DNA from: Himantopus leucocephalus
Taxonomy: Eukaryota; Chordata; Aves; Charadriiformes; Recurvirostridae
Length of the DNA stretch: 64,000 nt
Direction of reading: 5' to 3'
Assembly (NCBI GenBank): GCA_003993805.1
Contig: RSEF01000031.1
Location: 56,536,892-56,600,891 of the forward strand
Each line of letters opens with the position of its first letter. The stretch's first letter is position 1. The notes below the pieces were generated by a model. It saw only the letters and a program-made list of their open reading frames with translations. It searched no databases and was not told the DNA's origin. The translations under genes were made by a program, and so were the position numbers. Shown piece after piece: positions 13,877 to 27,900 of the stretch.

Positions 13877-16800
13877 CCTGAAGGGAGGGGAGATATAGGA
13901 AGCTACAGAGGAGTCATCCTCTAACAAAGTACTTGGTTGAGGACCTTGACTGAAGAGGTTCATTGGCCTGATGAAGATACACCCAAGTCAGCTGCCCCCA
14001 TTTGTCTTGCTAAAAGTCTGAGTAGAACGGTCCCAGTTGGCATGGTCTAAGGTAGAATCATGCCATGCAGAGATGCCCTCCTCACGCTGAACCCCCTGAC
14101 CTGGTATTTAACCACCCTGAGTGAAGAGGCACGTTAGCACCCAGGCTTTCCACGGTGTTTTGCTTTCCACTGCACTGCATGCCCTGCAGGTACCTCCTTA
14201 GACTACGAACCTCCTGATTTTTCTCACCTTATGCTATCAACAGCAGGGCAAACAGTCAGACGGTTGACCTTTCACCAATAGTCTAAGGATGGAAAAACAG
14301 AGTCACACAAGCAGGAATCTGGAGCAAACCATGAAGTACTTTCCTATTCTGAGATATTACTGGGAGGCTGTAGAATTGCCACTGCCTACGATCAGGATGC
14401 ATCATGAATTTTTGATGACCAAAATTAACACTAAAGAAAAGAAGGGGGAAAGTATGTTCTGCAACAATGCAGTGATGGGATTTATTTATCTTAGTTTCAG
14501 TTAGAATGAGTAAGACAAGAAACAATGTTGTGAAAATGTCTAACTAAAGGCATATACCATGGTATGAAATCTATTACCAACATAATACATAATTCTGACT
14601 GACCACACTGATTCTCTCACAAAGTCAGAGATCAATGCTACAAATATAGTCACAGTAGCAGAGTGACTGATGTCTATTCCACAGATTATGAAGTGAATAA
14701 ATGCGGAAGCAATCTCTTCTGCTATGAAACCTCACTTCGAGTTCAGCAAAGGACCTTTACCCATATTGAAATTAAATTATATCCCTATGTTTATTCACTT
14801 ACAGGGTGGGACTTTCCAAACCACTCAGCAGTGACCTGATGTTGCTGCCTTTGAAATCTATAGGCATTTCAGCATAGACATCAGTAGGGGACAGCTAGAA
14901 TAGCTATGAAATCTTCTGAAAAAAACCTTCATATTATGCAGAATGATGAAGGCATGATTTTCTCTCTCTCTGTAGAAGGGAACATTTAAGATTTGTCTTT
15001 TGTTCATCAAGGGCAAAAAAGAATGAAGGAAAATAACTCTTTTAGAGAAAAATAAGATTAGACCAGCAGTCTCTCCAATGTTAATATCAGCCCCTCTTGG
15101 TTTTCAGACTTCAGCGCAAACTGTGTGTCATTCAAAGGTGGTGATCTCCACCCTCACACCCTCATCCTTATGTGCTTCCTCCTGCCTATGCCAGTGTGCT
15201 GTTCTTTATCATCTTCTTTGTGCTCTGAGATAAAATCGTTTCATCTGGGGCCACATCTAGTTAATCCTTAAACTCACCACCTAAAATTTTACCCTTAGAC
15301 CGGTCCCATTCATTGTCTTCTCTCTTTTGGTTTCTATACTTCAAGTGCAGTTACCTTATTACTGCCAAATCTAACGCCGCTCTGCTTTAATCAATACTGG
15401 CATGACCCCTTCATTTTGACTTCAAATTATTGCTGCCCCCTTTCAGTTCCTTATTAACCTCTACTTCTGCTTTATTTCTTTTTGAAGGGATGATCCAAGC
15501 AGATCTAAACTCTTTCCTTGCAAGCATTTACCCTTGTTAGGGAGCTCTGTACTGGATTTTCTCTGTTCAAGTTCTCCACCTCATCAGACCACTACGTATA
15601 AGTGCCTTACATGTTCCAGTGCTTGAAACTGCAAACCCTTCTTAAACACCTGATTTTGTCAGGAGGACAGTCACAGCCAGACCCAGGCATGTGAAAAATC
15701 TCTCCATCTCCCATAGGACCTGAACTATGCTCCCAGACAATTATTTGAGCAACCTCATCTGTATCCCCTGGCCTCTACATGTCAGCTCTTCATGTGGTCT
15801 CCTTAGCCTGGTTAGACACAAGTATTCCACCTCTAATATGGCACCTTTAGCTCATAGGTCTCTTCACTGCTTATTTATCACCCTGGATGCCACCAGTTAG
15901 TATGATGGCATGGCTTTTGCCACACTCCTGCCGTCAGCAACCAGTAGAGACAAAAGTCCACATTTCATACTGTGGATTTTAATAAAACTGTGAAATCTGA
16001 GTGATGGTGCCTGGCTGGAACAAAGCAAACATAGGGTAGGAGTCACTTGCTCAAGTGTGTATGTCTGTTGCATTGATTAGTACATCAGAACCTCGTTATC
16101 ATCAAAGTCATGTGAAAAAGTCAAATGCAATCCTCTGGCACACCAGACAAGGTATTCAGGAGACAGGTAAGCCATTAATGCTATTTTATTAAACAGGGAT
16201 GAAATCTCATCTGGAACAGCCTATACAGTTGAGTCACCTATGTTCAAAATGAGCTAAAACCAGAACAGACACAGGGCTGGATTGCTGGGATGATCTGGGG
16301 AGAAGGCAGCCGCCGTTACAGAAGATATGCTTAGCATATCAAAGTCAGCATCGAGAGGGAGTGTGATTGATCTCTAAAAATACACCAGTGGTTGAGCCTC
16401 AGGGAGGAAGAATGGCTATTAAGCTAAATGACAGTATTAGCACAGTAACAAAAGTGTATAAACTGTCTGCAAATACTATTGGACTTCAACTCTGATGGCT
16501 TCTACACATTAGGGCAGCAAGATACCCTCCAACAGAGGCATTGAAGGGCAGAAATTAGAAAGATTTAAATTGGCATGTGACAAATGAATCACATTGATTA
16601 TATGGCAGAGTTTGACAAGATAGTTCGTCGCATCCTGTGTCTTTTTTATTGTACTATTGACCCCTATTGACCTTGTTATATTGTTTTGTTATATTTCATT
16701 TATTCATATATCTTTCAGCTAAAGTCCTGACATTTTTACCTGCCAGTTAATTTGGGACAGCACTTTATCATAGTATCTAAGTTCCTGCAGTGTCACCCAT

Positions 16801-17389
16801 CAGCCTTACACCCCATACAAAACTGTGAAGGCTGATAAACAAATTCTGTTAGGCAAAAGTGTGTGAGACAGGATTCTTCTCACAAAAATTAAAAAACCAG
16901 TATGATTTTGCATCGTATCTCATTGAATAAAACACAGCAAGTTCCTTTATGACTTAAGAAGTTGTTAATCTCTTTTAAATCACATTTTGGTACCAGAGTG
17001 GTGTTTTGACACAAAATTTAAGTGTTCTAGTATAAAAAAATCTTAATTATTCCTTTTGGCTTTTTAAAATCAGGTTGAACCTAAAATCTTGGTTAAATTA
17101 ATGATAAATTCACAAAATCTTTAGGTCAGCAGAAAATTTTAATTTTCAAATATGTATACAAAATAATTCAGTCAGTCCAATAATATAATTGATGTAATAG
17201 CACTTTTTTACAAGACATTTCACTTTATACCACACAACACTCTAATGAAAAAAAAAACAACCAAACAACCTAGAATGAAAATAACCCACACATGGCATAC
17301 ATTAAATAGCAGATTTCTAAGGGTAATTGTAAACAGACAACCAAAAAAAAGTAGATGCGCTGTTACTGCAATTGCAGAGATTAGTTATT
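13877..17389. other. intergenic, no supported gene
   Basis: No exon or recognisable repeat was found. The part around 15,080-15,960 is pyrimidine-rich on the plus strand but has no long frame. The rest is AT-rich unique-looking sequence. Confidence 0.5.
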
Positions 17390-18000
17390 GACCCTATGCT
17401 GTGTAACATGTTGTGAACGATCCAGGGAAAATACATAAAATTGTTAGTGTTGAACTGGGCAGGTGACAACAAGATTGGAAGAATAGCAAACAATGAAGAA
17501 AGAGTAGGACACTGAGTGAGAGCAGCCTGAATTAGCCTTGGCATATACCAATGGTACACATGTTAATGTAAGCAGACAGATATAAAACCATACCTGTAAG
17601 ATAAATGATACACAGTATACACACAGGATATAGTATTTCTTTCATGGGAAACAATGATTTTAGAGGATTCAAGGATGGATAATCTCTGCATCATGATCTG
17701 CTAATGTTAAATACAGCCAGAGTACTAATGGGAATTGTGGATGTGTACACAGGGAATATTGATAGGGACAGGGATGCTAAATGCTTCTGTGTTCAGCCCT
17801 GGGGCAACCACTACAACAATATTGTGTCTGTTTCTAGTATCAGCAGGTAAATAAGGATAGTGATAGTGTAGAGAAGATTGGCATAACTGTAAAGAGCCTT
17901 AATGCTGACTGAAGAATAGGAAAATTACAATTAAGGGAGAGAGAAAGGCTTGGGAAGATTCATCTCTTCAGCCTACTCATCTCTGCAGCGAACAGACATT
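17390..18000 (+). mobile_element. ancient degenerate CR1-like LINE remnant
   Basis: Scattered blocks line up in order with the reverse transcriptase region of old amniote CR1 elements. They are a block like AAATTGGGAGGAATAGCAAACA near 17,470-17,510, a middle block, and a block like TGTGTCC..TTCTGG...GATGTAGAGAAGATTGG near 17,825-17,882. All frames are broken. It is far more diverged than the other CR1 copies here, so it probably predates the bird radiation. Boundaries are approximate and the assignment rests on memory of the family pattern only. Confidence 0.4.
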
Positions 18001-19654
18001 TACCACAGTGTTTTTCAGCTGAGCAAGCATAGCTGCAACAAGCAACCAGGAGCTGGAAGTGGAAGCAAAGTAGAAAAAGATTGAAACTATTTACCACATA
18101 GTATAATACATTTCCATCACCAGTGATTTGCAAATCAAGAAATGTAGGCTGTTGTTAAAGACTCTTCCAGGGCAGTTAACTGAGGGAAGTCCTAGCAATC
18201 ACGTCAAAAGCCCCATGAGCTGGTCCCAGTGATCTCTCCTTGCATACAATAAACCAGAGGGACAAAAAGGCTGAAGGGAAGAGGAGGGTATAGCTCCATA
18301 AAGCTGTTCTCTGTATTTTCCTGTCCCTTTCTACAATTCTTAGCATGAGTCCTGCTGGGAATCAGTTGCGCATTGCTATTGCGACGTTCCTGGTTCAGAA
18401 ACCACCCTGCAGTTCTGCTGCCCTGTCCCTGGAGGCGAGCACAACCCCCATACAGCAGGAGGTCAGCTCATCTCTTACCCTTCTCAAGATCGGCCCTCTT
18501 ATTCTGGGACATGTTCACAGGCTTCAAAGGGAACTTCAGATCTTCTTGACAGCAAGGCAGCATGTGGTGGCACCTTCAGCACTTCCTTGCAGAAAGATCT
18601 GATATCTGCTGTCCCCAAGCTTTTCACTACCACTGGTCTGCTACCAATCTGACATATCTACTGTAACACAGAATATATTAGACCTGAGGAGATAAGCTTG
18701 TCATAGTCATATTTTGAAAGATATTTATTTTGGAGCCTTGTGTAGTCTACTCAGCATGCACGCTGTCCCAACTTTCCAGCTCATGTGAGATTTTCCTTGA
18801 TCTGGCAAAGACACTGTTTCTTCCTACATTCACTGGCACAGATCCTAAATATAGGCTTGTTTCTTAAGAATTCGGTTTCTGTTTACTATCCCCTTCTATC
18901 CCCGTCATACATATCACCACCACCACCTGAGGCCCATGTTCCACTGCTGGAGGGTCTCTCCTCACCCTGACATTTGGACAGCATCCACGCCAGGGACCCA
19001 AACCTTATTCCCTAGTCTTCCACACTGACTCCCATCTCAGCAGCCCCTGAAGTCTTCTTATGTTCTGGTGTGGCAAAGGAGACATTATAGAGTTATAACC
19101 ATTTTGCTATCTTTTACCAAGGTAGCAGTCTGTTTCTGAAGGCATTTGTTTATTTGCCTATTTCCAGAGATGGCCCTAATGTCAAAAATACCTTCATGAC
19201 AGTCCTTGAAAAACTTTGATTTATAATTATCGTAAGGGATTCACAAAAGTAAACTTTGTTTCAAAAGTTTCTTATTTACACTTTTGCAAAGAAAGCAGAT
19301 AATGTTGTCTATAGGTTACTCCCTCCTTGCATCCCCTTCCTTCGTCTTCCCTCCCATAAGCATCCCTGTCTCTACTACCCCTTTTCCCACAGTACCTCCA
19401 GGCATACAGCAATAAACTGTACGGAGACATGCTGTCACACTGAAAGGCTAGCCTTCAGCATCAGAAAACCAAAATGATTATTCCCCACTGATTACATCTT
19501 TTTGTAGATCAGAACATACAAGGTAATATTGGTTCCTTCTTTTCACTAACAGCTACTCCCACCCTTCAAAGTACTCTACAATGAAGTCCAAGCCTCTGTG
19601 TAAGAGGGGGAAGATAGTACCACATGACTAATCAGCTTTCTGTGAATCACCAAT
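18001..19654. other. intergenic, no supported gene
   Basis: Nothing beyond unique-looking sequence. Open frames are at most about 85 codons and show no domain. Confidence 0.5.
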
Positions 19655-20022
19655 AGATGATCTGGATAGCCTCGCTCAATGGGCCAAGTCCAATGGTACA
19701 AGGTTCAACAAGGCCAAGTGCCGGGTCCTGCANNNNNNNNNNNNNNNNNNNNNNNNNNNNNNNNNNNNNNNNNNNNNNNNNNNNNNNNNNNNNNNNNNNN
19801 NNNNNNNNNNNNNNNNNNNNNNNNNNNNNNNNGAAAGGGTTATCAAACATTGGAACAGGCTGCCCAGGGCAGTGGCGGAGTTACCATCCCTGGAGGTATT
19901 TAAAAGGTGAGTAGACGTGGTGCTTAGCGACATGGTTTAGTTGTGGTTTTGGCAGTGTTATGTTGATGGTTGGACTTGATGATCTTAAAGGTCCCTTCCA
20001 ACCTCGATGATTCTATGATTCA
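19655..20022 (+). mobile_element. CR1 LINE interrupted by an assembly gap
   Basis: This is a CR1 in sense orientation. Left of the gap (19,655-19,732) is the reverse transcriptase stretch encoding RFNKAKCRVL, which normally sits several hundred bases before the end of the element. Right of the gap (19,833-20,022) is the 3' end: CAGGCTGCCCAGGGCAGTGG, then the GGACTTGATGATCTTAAAGG block and GGTCCCTTCCAACC, finishing in GATTCTATGATTC. In this family the missing middle is roughly half a kilobase, so the 100 N are a placeholder and not a measured length. Confidence 0.9.
19733..19832. other. assembly gap (100 N)
   Basis: Exactly 100 N, the usual placeholder for a gap of unknown size. It lies inside a CR1 element. 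Confidence 0.98.
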
Positions 20023-22057
20023 AAGCCCAACACTAAACAACTGTCCATAGTATAAGGACTACTGACCTGGCTTTTCAACATGGACCATGTGAATAATCTG
20101 TATTCTGCAAAGGAAGCCTGTTTTGAAAGGAGAAAGTAACATGAATATCCTGGGATGGGCTTCTACTGCTTTTTTGCAGAAACATGGGGGTGTAAGTGGG
20201 GAATGACAGTCCTGGTTCTTGTATTAATCACATCACACGTCCTGCTGGCACTCTGGTAATAATTGCATTTGCAAAAGTGGAAGAGAAGGACAATCTTACA
20301 ATCATAGGGGTTTAATCACGCAACAGCTGGAACATATTTTAAACAAGCTCCTTATTTTACTGAAGTCGCATGTCCTACAGTTTCTAATTAAAAATCCCCT
20401 GAATCCAGGTGGTACACTTCCTTGCAGTAAAGCTTGGTCAGACTGCACCGCGTGGGATACAAGGGAAGTCCTGTCATGCAGAAAAGAGCATCTGCTTCCC
20501 ATCTATCAATATCCTATGGAAATAACTTGCACCCCTCATTATTTCTAACTGATAAATGCCTTTTTATGTAGTCTTGAAAAAAAATACAGTAACATGCACT
20601 ACCTGAGTATTTGTAGTTTAAGATGACCTCATGCAGCTGTTGGGATTTTGCTCTCATTGAAGAACATTCAGCTTCTTACACCTTGGAATTGGCTAAAAAT
20701 AAAAGGCTACACCACCCTTCTGTTTGACCTGATCCACACACAGGAGTTGTCTCAAAGGGCAAAGATTTACCTAAATCTAACTGGCCATTATGTACCCATA
20801 GAGAAAACATAAAAGCTGCTGCACATTGCGGCATGGGGGAAATTAGATTAACTGGAAATGGCCTTGAGCGCATACTGGAGCCCTAACACTGGTTAATTTA
20901 GATTCAAGAAAAGTACATGAAGTAACCAGAAAATCTGCTAGGTCTGTTTTCTGATCTCTAGGTTTACCCTGAGATCAGCAAGCACCGAAGCCAACTGAAA
21001 CTACGCTAGGAGTAACGGAGGAGTTAGACGTGATACAAGGCATCAGACTGCCTCTTTCTAGGAGCAGTTAGGTATTAATTAGCCACACCTTAAGAAAGTG
21101 CTCATTGATTTGTAACCAGAGGGAAGCAGAAAGGGAAGTTGATAGCAAATGAAGCAAAGCGGAATATAGCCCCTGCGTGCCTGTCCTGTGTGGCGGAGTG
21201 GCTGCGAGGTTCCCCATGCTGCTGCCGAGCCACAAGCTCTGCAGGAGGACACACACGATGGCCAAAGCACAGCCCTGTGCTGATGGAGCAACGCTCCTAC
21301 CAGGGCCCACGCTCACCTCCAGACACAGAGCACCGCACCACGTGGGCATGCCAGACCCAGGGCAAAAGGCTGGACATCACGTTTGGTCTTTATCCACCTG
21401 ACAAAAACTCTTCTCCTAATACCTTGTCTGTCCATAGGTTATAACTGGACACAAAAGCCCACCAAGCATGTCTTTCCCATCACCTGAAGTTTTTGCCCTA
21501 CACACCTCTGGCAAAAATGATTGAGTTCATTGCAGTGGCTATAATCACGCCGTAAGTGGTAAACAGAAAAATGTAAGGCTGAACTTACTGTACCTCTGTT
21601 CTGATTGCTCTCCTGTTTGATAGGAACACTGTGGCAAGCAGGCCTCAGATGATGTTGTCTGAGGTGTGGGGAGGATGGGCTGTTGCAACTGGAAATGAAA
21701 TGAATGAAACCTTTCTTATTTCCTTCAACATTACACTGGAGCCATAATCCCAAATGGATACAATCACATCCCAGCTCTGCAGCATTCAGCTATGGTCATC
21801 AGACCTGATTTCAACAGAGGTGAGTTAAACAGTGTCAGAGCTTTCCCTGAACTGAGAGCTTCCCTTAAAATAAGGCTGATGGATAACATAGCTGATGGAA
21901 AAGGCTGTACAGCAATCACATGATGAGATTTTACACTGTACAAACAAGTCTGGCTAGAAGAAATAATCTGTAAAGGGAGCAGGACAGTGCTGAGTGATGT
22001 GTAGGAAAGAGCTGAAGAAGTTACAGAAGATTTAAAAAAAAAAATCACTTTGTAACA
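20023..22057. other. intergenic, no supported gene
   Basis: No exon or repeat could be named. A somewhat GC-richer patch at about 21,150-21,400 carries overlapping open frames of about 70-100 codons on both strands without domain similarity. Confidence 0.5.
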
Positions 22058-23340
22058 TCACAGAATCATAGAATAACTTAGGTTGAAGGGGACCTCTGGA
22101 GGTGATCTAGTCTGACCTCTTGCTGCAAACAGGGCCTGCTTCAAAGTGGGGTCAAGTTCCTCAGGGCCTTCTCCAGCTGAGTTTCAAACATGTCCAGAGA
22201 TGAAGAGTCCACAGACTTTCTGGGAACCTGTTCCAAGGCTTAGTGACACCCACTATGAAGAAATTCTTTGTTTATAGCCTGCTGAATCTTTGCTTGCTGC
22301 AACTTGTGTCCACCATAATTCATCCTTCCACCATGCACCTCAAAATAATCCCTACAGCCATCAAGTAGGTAGTCAAAGACAGCAAGTAGATTTCCCCCAC
22401 ACACTTAGCCTTTGTTTCTGCAGGCTGAACAAAGTCTATTCCCTTGACCTCCTGTTGTACACCTTGATCACCTCTGTGGTCCTGTGATGGACTTGTTTGA
22501 CATTTTCAGTGTCTTTCACATAGCGGGGTCATCAAAACTGAACAAAGATGCAGCCACATGAGTTCCAAGCAGACGGGAATAATTGCTTCCCTTGACTCAA
22601 TGACACCACACGATAATGCAGCCCAGCAAATGAAGGCCCAGCTTTCATGGCCAGAAGGGTGTACCGCTGAATCACGTTTACCTTGCTGTCCGCTATGACC
22701 TCCAGATCCTTTTTTTGCAAAGATGCCGCCTACTCTGTAAATGCTGAGCCCTGTAGTGTTGCATGGGACTGCTCACTGCCAGGTGTAGGGCATCACGTGC
22801 TGCCAGCTAACCTTCACATCACTAACTATTACACGTTGAACCCAGTCACTCAACCAGGTTTCACTAACTTTGTACTCCACCCACCCAACCCATATCTCCC
22901 CAATTTGTCACAAGGGACATGAAGGCACATGATATCCACTGCTCCCCCCTCATATATCATAGAAGACAACTAGGTTGATAGGCTGGACTTTTCCCTTGAG
23001 AAACACCTGCCGGCTTTTCCCAAGCATCTCATTTTCCTTCTTTTGCCTGGATATGGCTTCCAGGAGGATTTGCTCCACAATCTTACAAGGGACTGAGGGG
23101 AGATCAACCACCCTGCTGTTTTCTACATTATTCCTCTTGCCCTTTTTGAAGATGGGTGCAACGATTTCCTTTCTCCAGGCATCATAAGCCTGCCATAATT
23201 ACCAAGAGCTTTTAAAAATGACATAGCCTCTCAGTGATGCCCACTGATGACCTCATCACCCTGAGGTGCATCCTGTCTGGTCCCATGTCTTGTGTATTTA
23301 TTCTGCTTAAGACTTCCATAATGTAGCCTTCGTTTACCCC
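22058..23340 (-). mobile_element. long degenerate CR1 LINE
   Basis: This is an antisense CR1 of about 1.3 kb. Its 3' end is at 22,058 (plus-strand CACAGAATCATAGAAT, the reversed octamer tail). It continues through GGACCTCTGGAGGTGATCTAG and the TTCCAAGGCTTAGTGACACCC...GTGAAGAAATT-type 3' region. The reverse transcriptase region follows, reversed. The part at 23,040-23,180 corresponds to the conserved APIFKKGK...RPVSL neighbourhood, here broken by stops and indels. The far end near 23,230-23,340 matches the region upstream of the polymerase core. The left and right limits are clear, and the middle is diverged. Confidence 0.8.
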
Positions 23341-26300
23341 TTGGTAGCGCTTTTTCCCCGACAAAGACCAAGACTGTGTTTCTGTAGACCTAATTTCTCT
23401 AATTTTTAAAACAGTGATCATTAATACATCCAGCCACCACCCAATAATAAATCCATTCTGGAATACTTTAAAGAAGAGTTCTTCTTTGGTGCAAGATTTA
23501 TAGCTGTCTTTGGAGTAAGTCAGACTACACCAAAAACCAAGGGCTATAGTTCTCAGTAAAATACTCAGAGGACTGTAGCAGACAGATTTCACAGACAGTT
23601 TATCTCAGACCTCACTGTCAGACCACTCTGCACCTCGTCTATGTACTGCCCAAAACCTTATTCAGCAGCAAAGACTAACAGTGGAGATACAACTCACAGC
23701 AATTCATTTGCAGGGTCTGACTTCATTACATGAGGCATTTTGGTTAAGAAGATGAATGAGTGAATTCCCTAATCTTTTGCACTCCTGGTACCACCCAGGC
23801 AGAGGAGGATTTTGTTGGGATACCTATGTTAAACTCCCCGAGATGCACTCTGTTTTTTCTCCATTTTGATGCTAAGCCCACCAAAGAAAGTGGAAAGATT
23901 TTATTGCTTTTCAGTGTTTCCATTCTTCTACTAGTGCAGCTGCAATGTTTTAATTGCAAGTAGGCTGCTTCCGAAAGGAACTCCAGTTTGTCAAAAGTAC
24001 ATACACTTTTTTAAGTTTAGTTGCTTTGATCTAGAAATGGCATGTAACTTCTCAGCTGTTTAAAGAGTTCAACATAAAAATGCTGTACCCATTTAGCTTT
24101 TATTACATTTCTGTTCCAGTTTCTCTTTGGACCAAATAAAAGGTAAAAAGTTATTTGGTAAATGCCAGCACTTTGCTGAAGTTCACAGTTTTCTGATACT
24201 GTGGACGAAGCTAACACAAAAGTTCTGTGCACCCATCTTCTCAAAGTCGCTTCTGTGCACTTAATTTTCCATAATTGTGTGTGGAGTTGTTATACTCCAC
24301 AGTGTTTCATGTGATGTCTTGCAGAGATGCTGGAGTCACAACATCTGATGAACACTGATGTTCTACAAAAGCCTTAGATTTGATGCAGCACTGCCCAGCT
24401 CTCCTGGTCAATCAGTTGCTTCCTTGATTCACACCTACTTGTCTTTGTTCCACTGTGGGTATGAAGACTGCACGAATGTAAGTGTGCATCAACAGTGACA
24501 GCACCAGAAGTCTTCCCTGCCCCTGTGATACAGATGTTCTTTCAGCTAAATCAATACTCTTCCAGTTCCCTAAACAGGAGATTCGATCATTAGGACACCT
24601 CAACCACTGGTGACACACTATTGGAGATGCATGGATTTAGACGTGCCTTCATCTTTAGAGTACTCGCCAATCCATGAAGCAGGTGAGATGGAGCACAGCC
24701 TCTAAGAAGAGGCAAGTGCCTTGGGAAATGCACCCTAACACGAAGAAAGTGATCATCCTCAAATTAAAAAAATAAATAAATTGTCACAAGGGATGCTGTG
24801 ATTAATGCTCACAAGGGCTACATGCGGCTGTTTAAATTCCCTGGGGGAGAGATTTGTTAAATTCAGGGGTCAGCTTCACTCTGTCAAGAAGGAAGAAAGA
24901 GTGGTGGGGCAACAGCAGTAGGCAGTTAGTCAGGGAAAACCTTAACTCTTTTTGCCTCAGTCTTCCACGGAGCCCTGGCAAAAGTCACAGGGGAATATAG
25001 TAAAGACACAGGACAGGCAAATTTACTCAAGGTATGGCAAACCACCCTGATGCCATGCATCTTCATTTTTACCTCCCTGTGACAGTAAGAGCAAGGCTGG
25101 TCCATAGCTGTAAAAGAAAATGATACTAATGAGGCCGGGGTAATCCACCTGCTGCTAAACGTACTGCATGTCTCCCACTGACTGCAGTAGGAGTGAAACC
25201 AGACCCACAAGTTACGGGTATATTCAGAAAATGTAACATACTGCAACACAGGCTCAGTGAATAGTGTTAGATACAGACTTGAAGGAGGGGAGCCATCTTC
25301 AAGATGTTCTAAGGTGGAAAATGCAGCAACATCTCCTGGGATGTTTCTAATCACTCTTTGGAAATATTATTTGGATTTACGCTTCTCAGGCTCTGTCCTC
25401 CGATAGCCTCACCCGCTTACCATAACCGTGTGAGACAGCCGGCTGTCTATGCCTTTCACCATGCAGCACTGTGTAATTGACACAATATAATCCAGCCTGG
25501 CTCCATATTTCAGAACTGAGGATTTCTGAACTATTTAGCAACTCTGGAACTAAAAGACGGGTGTCATAAGCTGTAAGTCATTTTCTGGGCTTACAGATGC
25601 TTCCTTTGATATGTCGTAAAACTGCTGGTAATTGAATCCCATAAGGGATTGTTTTCAAAGCAGTCTGTTACTCAAACTCTGTTAACAAATAATGGATTTC
25701 TCATGTTTCCCCCAGTAGGAATGCGATTCTGCAGATCCTAAGGTTTTTCGGCTCTCACCGAAGCTGCAGATGTCAGGAGATGTGGCCTTTCAGACGGGGC
25801 TGAGCGGTTAGGTAGCATGTGTTTCCCAGTGGACGTGCCGCAGTTAACAGAAGGAAAAAGGTGCAGAACTGCAGGTTTGCAAGCATAACTCGACAGTCTG
25901 TAAGGTAACTACTCGCGACATTTATATTGCCTGCCAAGCCTCGCAGAACTGGCTGGAAAGCAGGAATCAGCCCTATAGGGTTACCAGATCTGCATTCCCT
26001 TTGCCTCCTCACCAGCAAACTCTTTCTCTGCTGTTTCTCTCTGTTCGCCGCGTTGCAGCCTGGCCTGGTTGGTCTCTGCTGCTAACCCGAATCCCACATC
26101 CCAGCTGTGCGCTTGAAAGAGGAGCAAGAGTGGGGAGAGAGCCCTGATGTGGGAATGGGAATTTGCGCTTCTCCAGGCGGTGCTGGCAAACCCTCCTTGC
26201 ACTGACCACTTGGACTTTGATTTGAGCACTTCTGGGCTTCCAGGCTGCTAGTAGAAGAAGGCAGTGTGACCAGATCTACCTGAAGGAATCTGTTAAAATG

Positions 26301-27754
26301 CAAAGAAAGCAAACAGGACCTTTGTAACTCTGCTTGGTTTTGACAGCCCACTCCATAAGATGATGTTTTGAACAGTTTCAACCCAAGCTTCAAAATCTTT
26401 GTGGCCAGTTATTTCCCAGACATGTGCCTGTATGCATCATAATTTGGGTAACTGCCATCTGCCAGAAAGAGCTTCCACCATGGAGATCCTTGTTTTTCAG
26501 GCATTGGAAAGCGTCCTGGATTCTGACATAGGACCTAAATCAGATTTTTGTGGTTGGAGAAAAAAGCCCGGTAAGCAGAATGGGAGCTGCAGTGGCAGCT
26601 GGAAGGAAATCAAATCCTGTGTCATCGGCCCTGCCCCTCTTCCATGACACTTCCCCACACAAAGACTTTTGATGAGCTCACACGCATGAGTGACAAAGGG
26701 ATGTGCACAGCTTTCACTACAAGGCATATGCATTGGCTCATTACAGTGGAGAAAGCTACCAAAATACATAAGGAGAATTAACCTCTTGCAACTGTAGTCA
26801 CACTGTTAACATTAAGAATGAAGTAGAGATCTGCATCAGATACTGACCTGGGAAAGATATCCAGTTCTTACTTTTAAGGAAACTGTATCTGCCTCCAGTT
26901 CTTTTTAATCACGTTTCTTCAAATAATAGCATCTGCCTTCTACAGAGCAACACCGCACAACCATCTACAGCCTTAGAAAGCCAAGCAGCTTCTTTCAGCC
27001 ATTACCTTTCTCTGTTTGACATTGCTGCTTTTAAACTCAGTGGCAGCCTACAATTCAAGGGAGGTCCCACACCTTGCAGCATAAAGGAAATCATAAAACA
27101 CTATTCTGTGTCTAAAAGAATTATAACAGATCCATACACACACACAAGCATGCTCGCACACATATGATGCTATGGAGTACCAACAGGGAGGACTGTTGTC
27201 CTTTCTGCTCCAACTTACTACACGTGGATGATATACTCCAGCTTCTCAAGCACATGCTCCCCCAGCGTCAAGAGGAGCACACTGCATGACTGAGGAGGAG
27301 ATGCAGGCGTAGGCAGAGGAGCAACAGGGCTCTTCCAGATGGTGCATTTCCATCCGCAGAGTAGCAGAGCCCCTCTCCTGCTCCATCATCCCATGTGCGG
27401 GACATAGCCAACTCACATCTGGGGAAAGGGAGGAGAGGACTGCAGCCCTGTGCTGCACATGTGCTCAGCATGGATCCATCCATGAGGACATGCAAAACCA
27501 GAGCCAGCTACGTGAATCTCACTTTCTGCACGCAAGGCCTGGCAGAGCAGTTGTATTCCTTTACACTCCTGGATTTCCTTGTGTCACTGTGAACCACACA
27601 TATGCATGACACAAATAAATTCAGCTGACTTGTCTGAAAGATGTTGCCCTTATATGCTGCAATGTGACTCCATGTCCTTAGATCAAGGGGTTTATTTGAG
27701 AAAATATCCTTTGTTTGGCTGTCTTTATATCCTCCAATAAAATATGTCGCACTA
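23341..27754. other. intergenic, no supported gene
   Basis: No gene is supported. A 142-codon minus-strand frame at 24,926-25,354 shows no domain and no joinable splice sites. A CA-rich stretch lies near 27,134-27,165. Confidence 0.5.
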
Positions 27755-27900
27755 TCATATTTCCTCCTCCTGTTCGCCTTTCCATGCTAAATAGTTCTGG
27801 TCTTTTTAAAGTTCTCCTCATGTGGTTTCTCCTCCCCAGGCACTGGGTAATTTTCATTGCCGTACTCTGGACCTTTTCTCTCATACAATAGCGTCCTTTA
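27755..27900 (-). mobile_element. ancient CR1-like LINE fragment
   Basis: On the plus strand this reads as the reverse of a widespread amniote CR1 3' segment. CTGTTCGCCTTTCCATGCTAAATAGT is followed by a CTCCTCATGTGG block and then CATTGCCGTACTCTGGACCTTTTC. The last resembles the familiar TTGTTGCCCTTCTCTGTACCTTTTCC motif. The order and spacing of the blocks fit. It is short, old and non-coding. Confidence 0.6.
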
